NCBI GenBank assembly: GCA_009731375.1
Contig: BJOX01000202.1
Span: 288,608 to 352,607, forward strand
Source of the DNA: Paulinella micropora
Taxonomy: Eukaryota; Cercozoa; Imbricatea; Euglyphida
Length of the DNA: 64,000 bases
Direction of reading: 5' to 3'
Part shown: positions 60,117-64,000 of the stretch, one piece after another
Numbering within the stretch: position 1 is the stretch's first letter
Layout of the letters: each line of letters starts with the position of its first letter
Position numbers and translations under genes: made by a program
Notes under the pieces: model-generated
What the model was told of the DNA's origin: nothing
Database searches by the model: none
Seen by the model: only the letters and a program-made list of their open reading frames with translations

Positions 60117-61398
60117 ATGCAGACTGTCGAGGGCCCGGTCGACCGGCTGCAGGAGCCGGAGCAGCAGCTGGGCGAGAAGACGATCGAAGAGAAAATACTT
60201 GAATATGTCGGCAAGCAGAAAGACAAGGGCAGGAAAGGCAAGAAGAAGCAACAACAACAGGCAGAACAGCTGCAGCCGACCGAGTTCAAGCGGAACATCG
60301 AAGTTTTCTACCCGCGCGAAAAGGGAGCGGGGCAGCTGTTCGTGCTAGTCGGCAAATCGGAGCGCGGCAAAACACATTTCCTGAAATGGCTTCTGTACAG
60401 CCTGTGCGCGCGCAAAAAGGACCCTTTCCAGTACGGCCTGATCATGGTTTGCACCAAGTTCAAGAACAGCTTTTCGTTCCACTTTGCGAGCGAGCAGCAC
60501 TGCAAGATCTACGAAGGTTTTAGGATGGACATCTTGCAGAACTATGTAGAAAACCTCAAGAAGCGCTACCTGGAAAACAAACGTTTGGAGCCGTCGTTCA
60601 TTGTGTTTGACGACCTGGTCGGCATCATCGACTCGACCGACCGCTGGATGCAGAACTTTTTCGGCACGTACCGCCATTATAACATCACGATCTTCATCGC
60701 GGTGCAGTACCTTACCGGCCGCAACTCAGTGAGTCCCATTATGCGCGAGCAAACGTCACATTGCATCATGTTCAACTCGAAAGTGCAGCGCACCCTCAAC
60801 AACTTGTGGGAGAATTTTGGCCAGCTCTTCCCGAAAAAGGAGTTCTTTGCACACTTGGCCCAAGCGACGGACGAGCGCCACGTCGGAACACGGCATGCTG
60901 CAATGGTTTACCACGAGCACATCGACCGGCTTGAGTTCAATTACAAGTCCTGGCTCGCGCCCGCTTCGTTGCCGGACGGCGAAGTCATCCTCAGAGGGCC
61001 CGACCCGCCGAGGTTGCCGAGCCGCGCGGACGTCCAGAAACAAGAGAGACTGAAACAGCTGGCGTACCGCGCGCCGAGCTGGCTGCCGACTTCGCTCAAG
61101 GGGATGTCGCGCCAAGAGCGAGAAGTGATGCAACGAATGCTCTTTTACGGCGACCGCGCGAGACAGCGACTGAAAAAGGACGGGAAGACCATGGCCCAGC
61201 GAGACAAGGAGATCCTCAAGCGGCTGGACGACCAAACCCGAGGCAGAGAAGCTGGCGGCGGAGCGGTTTGCACAACATAACCAGATGATTACGCCGTTCA
61301 AGAACAAGTTCGCGTACGCCAACGCTGGCACGAAGGTCAAGCCGCTCGCGCCTGTTATAGGTGGCGGGCCGCCCTCCGACGGTTACTGCAGCTCTTAA
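60117..61398 (+). pseudogene. A32-type genome-packaging ATPase (FtsK/HerA superfamily)
   Basis: Start at 60,117 after ggaaaaaaa, giving MQTVEGPVDRLQ; upstream codons in the frame look non-coding. Walker A is VLVGKSERGKTHF (residues 77-88), Walker B PSFIVFDDLVGII (159-171), followed by AVQYLTGRNSVSPIMRE, the usual Gln/Arg sensor region of A32 ATPases. The protein pumps viral DNA into the capsid. Basic N- and C-terminal extensions flank the ATPase core. The first frame ends at 61,280, but a frameshift near 61,240 suggests the true end is at 61,398 (GGGPPSDGYCSS). All catalytic residues are retained. Confidence 0.85.
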
Positions 61399-61448
61399 AT
61401 GCAAAAAAAAAACAAAAGTTCTCTCCCTTCCCATTAGCACAAAAGGGG

Positions 61449-62027
61449 ATGTTGCTAGCCGCGCTACCGGCTGATCTTTTGGTGGAAGTGCTGTCGTACC
61501 TCCGCATCGGCGAGGTCTCGCACGCGATCCGCCACCTGAAAACGCGCACAAACCGGTTCGCGCGCGGCCGGTGGAAACGGCGCAAAGTGCAGAACGGCGA
61601 GCTGTCCGGCCTGCACAAATTCCTGAACGCTACTTTTAATTACGACGCCAAGTCGCTGCCACGCCTCATCAACACCGTGTCGCGCAAGAGCGAAGTTATC
61701 TGCTTTGCCTGCGTCCAAAAACAGACGGTCGAGGGCTACTGTGCCACCTGTTTCGTGTTTAACAACCGCCACAGAGTAATCACGCCCTTGGCCGCGTGCA
61801 AGCGCATGGGCCGCACGTCTTTCCCAGTGCCCAGGACGACACGAGACTCTGTCGTGACCCTGGCGTACGTGTCTACCCACCGCTTCCGGGCGGCGTACGA
61901 AGAAATGGGCTGGCCCGTTTTGCAAGTAGACAAGTGGACTAGTTATTTTTGGCTGACGGGAGCCGAAGAGGTGGTCGCCTGGTTCTCGCCCCGGTTCAAC
62001 AAGAATCTGTACATTACTGATTTTTAA
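61449..62027 (+). CDS. Viral F-box protein with C4 zinc motif
   Basis: 192 codons, intact. Residues 4-40 form an F-box (AALPADLLVEVLSYLRIGEV, then AIRHLKTRTNRFARG). Residues 83-100 have CFAC...CATC, a possible zinc site. The C-terminus (WPVLQVDKWTSYFWLT, EEVVAWFSPRFNKNLY) looks folded. It starts 50 bp after the ATPase end on the same strand. F-box proteins of large DNA viruses recruit host SKP1-cullin ubiquitin ligases to chosen targets; the target here is unknown. Confidence 0.65.
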   Translation: MLLAALPADLLVEVLSYLRIGEVSHAIRHLKTRTNRFARGRWKRRKVQNGELSGLHKFLNATFNYDAKSLPRLINTVSRKSEVICFACVQKQTVEGYCATCFVFNNRHRVITPLAACKRMGRTSFPVPRTTRDSVVTLAYVSTHRFRAAYEEMGWPVLQVDKWTSYFWLTGAEEVVAWFSPRFNKNLYITDF

Positions 62028-62042
62028 ATCTTCTTCTCGATT

Positions 62043-62603
62043 TTAATTAAAAAGCAAAATGCTCTGGGAAGCTATCAAGTTCATTTTCTTCTTCCCGTCC
62101 TGCTCGTAAGTCAGAACAGGGGACAGGAGTTCGAAAGGAGGCATTGTCTCTTCTTCGGTGTAAACTGCACCAACTGCCTCGTCCAGAGTAGATTGGAACG
62201 CGCTTATTGTGTCTGGAGCGAGCTGTCCAAGAACTGCAAGTCCGTCCCTGACGCCCTCGAGATTGCTCACGGCAGCGGCGACGCTTGGTACAGAGGGCTG
62301 GTCGCTGATCCTGGCCTGTGTCCGCCGTGAGGGGCGTACGTTCCAGTCCGACGCAAATTGCTCCACCACTTCGGCCGCGATTTCAGGGGCACAAACCCAC
62401 GTGCCCGCACGTTGTCCGCGTTGTTTCGGGAATTCGAATTTCGAAATGTGACCGTTGGCTAAGCGGTAGGGGTGCAGCTGGAGGTGTCTGCGAATTCGTT
62501 CCGCGCAACGGCTAGGAGTCAAAAAAGGAAACATTTTCCCGGCAAAATCAATCAGCGAAATTTTCCCGTCTGGCGCCACTCGGCACGGCTTTACTTGGCT
62601 CAT
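62043..62603 (-). CDS. Putative DNA-binding protein (FxFPxQxQR motif)
   Basis: 186 codons, intact, convergent with the F-box gene (16 bp apart). Residues 15-45 (KISLIDFAGKMFPFL, PSRCAERIRRHLQ) look like a small helix-turn-helix-type region, and residues 55-85 contain SKFEFPKQRGQRAGTWV. An F-x-FP-x-Q-x-QR word after a helical region is known from KilA-N/MSV199-like regions of algal-virus and protist proteins, so a DNA-binding role is possible. The rest is unfamiliar. No promoter motif of the common type is seen. Confidence 0.4.
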   Translation of the reverse strand: MSQVKPCRVAPDGKISLIDFAGKMFPFLTPSRCAERIRRHLQLHPYRLANGHISKFEFPKQRGQRAGTWVCAPEIAAEVVEQFASDWNVRPSRRTQARISDQPSVPSVAAAVSNLEGVRDGLAVLGQLAPDTISAFQSTLDEAVGAVYTEEETMPPFELLSPVLTYEQDGKKKMNLIASQSILLFN

Positions 62604-62774
62604 TGCACTTTTGTACTTTCAATAAAGTCAGATTATGAGCTTTTAATTCTTGAATCTCTTAGCACAATTGCATAAACCGCGTGATCTGAGCGGCTGGTGT
62701 AGGATCGGCCGTATCAAGAGCGACATTTGCATGATTGGCAAAACGGTAGGAAGCCTTCACGGAAAAAATGGAAT

Positions 62775-63104
62775 CTAACGTTCCGCGCCAAAACCGGGCC
62801 GGCGCAGTTCTCCGGCATGTTGCTGCAAATTTGCCGCGAAAAATTCCACGGCCTGCCTGCGTAACCGTTCGGCTCTGGTCTCGCGAGGCAGCTGTTTGAG
62901 TGTGGGGGGAATGACGTATGCGAGCTCGCCCTTCAGACGGTTGAAGTCCTCCGCCAACTTAGCCCCTTGGTCCACGATGGCCTGCACAATCTTGAGCAAG
63001 TCGGGCTCCGTCAGGGACGGGACGCTGTGTGTTTGCACTTTTACAGAATCGTAGAACATCTGGGACTTGAGGTTCGAGACGGCCTCGGTGTTGTTGGCAA
63101 ACAT
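62775..63104 (-). CDS. Hypothetical protein next to gap
   Basis: 109 codons, starting 10 bases from a 10-N gap, so the start is not certain. Helical: SLTEPDLLKIVQAIVDQGAK, LAEDFNRLKGELAYVIPP, ETRAERLRRQAVEFFAANLQ. Base composition fits the viral block. No family recognised. Confidence 0.45.
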   Translation of the reverse strand: MFANNTEAVSNLKSQMFYDSVKVQTHSVPSLTEPDLLKIVQAIVDQGAKLAEDFNRLKGELAYVIPPTLKQLPRETRAERLRRQAVEFFAANLQQHAGELRRPGFGAER

Positions 63105-63113
63105 CAGTGAGTG

Positions 63114-63123
63114 NNNNNNNNNN
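63114..63123. other. Assembly gap (10 N)
   Basis: Ten N. The viral block to the left and the AT-richer sequence to the right are joined only by scaffolding. Confidence 1.
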
Positions 63124-63163
63124 TCTAGAGGCGCTGTCCTAGAGCTGTAAACATAGAAAAGCT

Positions 63164-63855
63164 ATGGTACCAGCCAAAAGCATGGGAACGAGACATGAAA
63201 AAGCAACTAGACAACAAGCTAGCGCTATCAATGTCTGGGGGCAAACGCAGACCATGCCTCATTGGAAAATTAAAGATATAATTGCTTCAATTGTAAGGTC
63301 TCGCCTGTTAAGATACCCCGAGATTCTTAAGAGCTTCAACTACACTTTGAGAAATTGTTGTTCATTAAACACCTATCAAAAAGAGAGCTCAAAACAATCC
63401 CAGCATTCATTCTACAACACATTATGGTGCCACAACAAACCCAAATGGCCATACTGTCGATGAGTCAGACAAAGATAGTGCAAAAGAATTCGCCCTCTAT
63501 TGCCAAGACATTAGTTAGCATACACATGTGGATTGAGTCGTTCGACTTTCATGATCAGTTCCTCAAACAACCGGAATGCTGCTCGTTATGTAGAGACGGG
63601 AAGCATTTCGGAGCAAGACTGAGAGACATGGAGGGAAATATGGGGACAATGGGCAGGCAACTTGCCTCTGCCATACCCTCTCTCGACTGCGAAAGTGCGC
63701 ACAGAGAATTCTGGTTTGGTGTCAAGAATTACGTTGCAAAAATCCATGATGTCATTTTTGGAAAAAGGCCAGTGCCAGCCAAAAACCGGTCCGGCCGTTC
63801 CAGATTGATCTGCACAGTTAAACAGCAAAAAAAACAAATTCAAAATGAAAAATGA
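63164..63855 (+). pseudogene. Hypothetical protein, frameshifted
   Basis: Two frames, 63,164-63,463 and 63,355-63,855, that read like one protein of about 230 residues with a frameshift near 63,350. Seen: RHEKATRQQASAINVWGQTQ, KIKDIIASIVRSRLLRYPEI, then SKRELKTIPAFILQHIMVP, PECCSLCRDGKHFGARL (with C-C-x2-C) and SAHREFWFGVKNYVAKIH. More AT-rich than the viral block. No family recognised; it could be host, another element or a second viral piece. Confidence 0.35.
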
Positions 63856-64000
63856 GCACTACACGCACTGCTGCAATCCATGGATCCACAAAAACTACGG
63901 GCAATAACATTATTCGAAATTTGCAAAAACTGTGGGATAACAACCGTCAAATTTCGGAAAACAAACTGAAGAAAAAAACCAAAAAATTAGTTGGAACACA

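Noticed and set aside
41335-63104. Classification as a classical polinton/Maverick
   Set aside because: No protein-primed DNA polymerase or retroviral-type integrase in the block. The only integrase in the window is 27 kb away, beside a USP and not beside capsid genes, and an A22-type resolvase and R2 point to other lineages.
1-64000. tRNA, rRNA or CRISPR array
   Set aside because: No cloverleaf-like sequence, rRNA core motif or regularly spaced direct repeats with unique spacers were seen; the spaced 21-bp boxes at 2.7-3.4 kb have tetranucleotide spacers.

Overview
The window looks like nuclear DNA of a eukaryote. It is dominated by long microsatellites (GATA, CATA, GA/CT, TTC, ATT, GTT), holds five runs of N, one non-LTR retrotransposon with both ORFs open, and host-type domains (MYND, F-box, ubiquitin protease). 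I cannot name the host; a protist, alga or invertebrate would all fit. I saw no rRNA, tRNA or CRISPR array.

Layout. 1-7.1 kb: satellites, minisatellites and microsatellites without a convincing gene. 7.1-12.4 kb: minus-strand gene pieces (MYND zinc finger, a Cys/His motif, an F-box protein) mixed with GCTGGT-type arrays and a segmental duplication. 12.4-18.7 kb: a plus-strand mobile-element-like gene set. It has an unknown N-terminal domain, an acidic/basic linker, a DDE integrase (zinc finger, catalytic core, SH3-like C-terminus), then a ubiquitin-specific protease (USP) and a further ORF, all broken by stops and frameshifts. 18.7-20 kb: CT and TTC repeats with an exact 467-bp tandem duplication. 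20-22 kb: ORFs I do not recognise. 22-25.9 kb: CATA and GA arrays and a foldback repeat. 25.9-30.6 kb: a minus-strand LINE whose two ORFs overlap at TAATG. 30.6-39 kb: microsatellites, AT-rich repeats and a small inverted-repeat element. 39.1-40.5 kb: a decayed cysteine-protease-like gene.

41.3 to about 63.1 kb is a compact, GC-richer block of about 23 genes on both strands with short AT-rich spacers. It is the morphogenesis and packaging part of a bamfordvirus-type large DNA virus: double-jelly-roll major capsid protein, penton-like minor capsid protein, A32-type packaging ATPase, RuvC/A22-type Holliday junction resolvase, ribonucleotide reductase small subunit, a very large fibre protein, an 850-residue coiled-coil protein, several small basic or membrane proteins, and a viral F-box protein. 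A recurring upstream motif (A/T run, then TCTTGTGNC or a relative) suggests a shared, probably late, viral promoter. Many of these genes carry frameshifts or stops while the LINE in the same window is open, so I read the block as a decaying endogenous virus rather than a badly sequenced one. No DNA polymerase, primase-helicase or viral integrase is visible in it. A 10-N scaffold join at 63,114 limits the right edge, so it may be a partial copy. The gene set fits small nucleocytoviricot relatives (for example the mriyavirus/yaravirus sphere) better than classical polintons, but that placement is inference.
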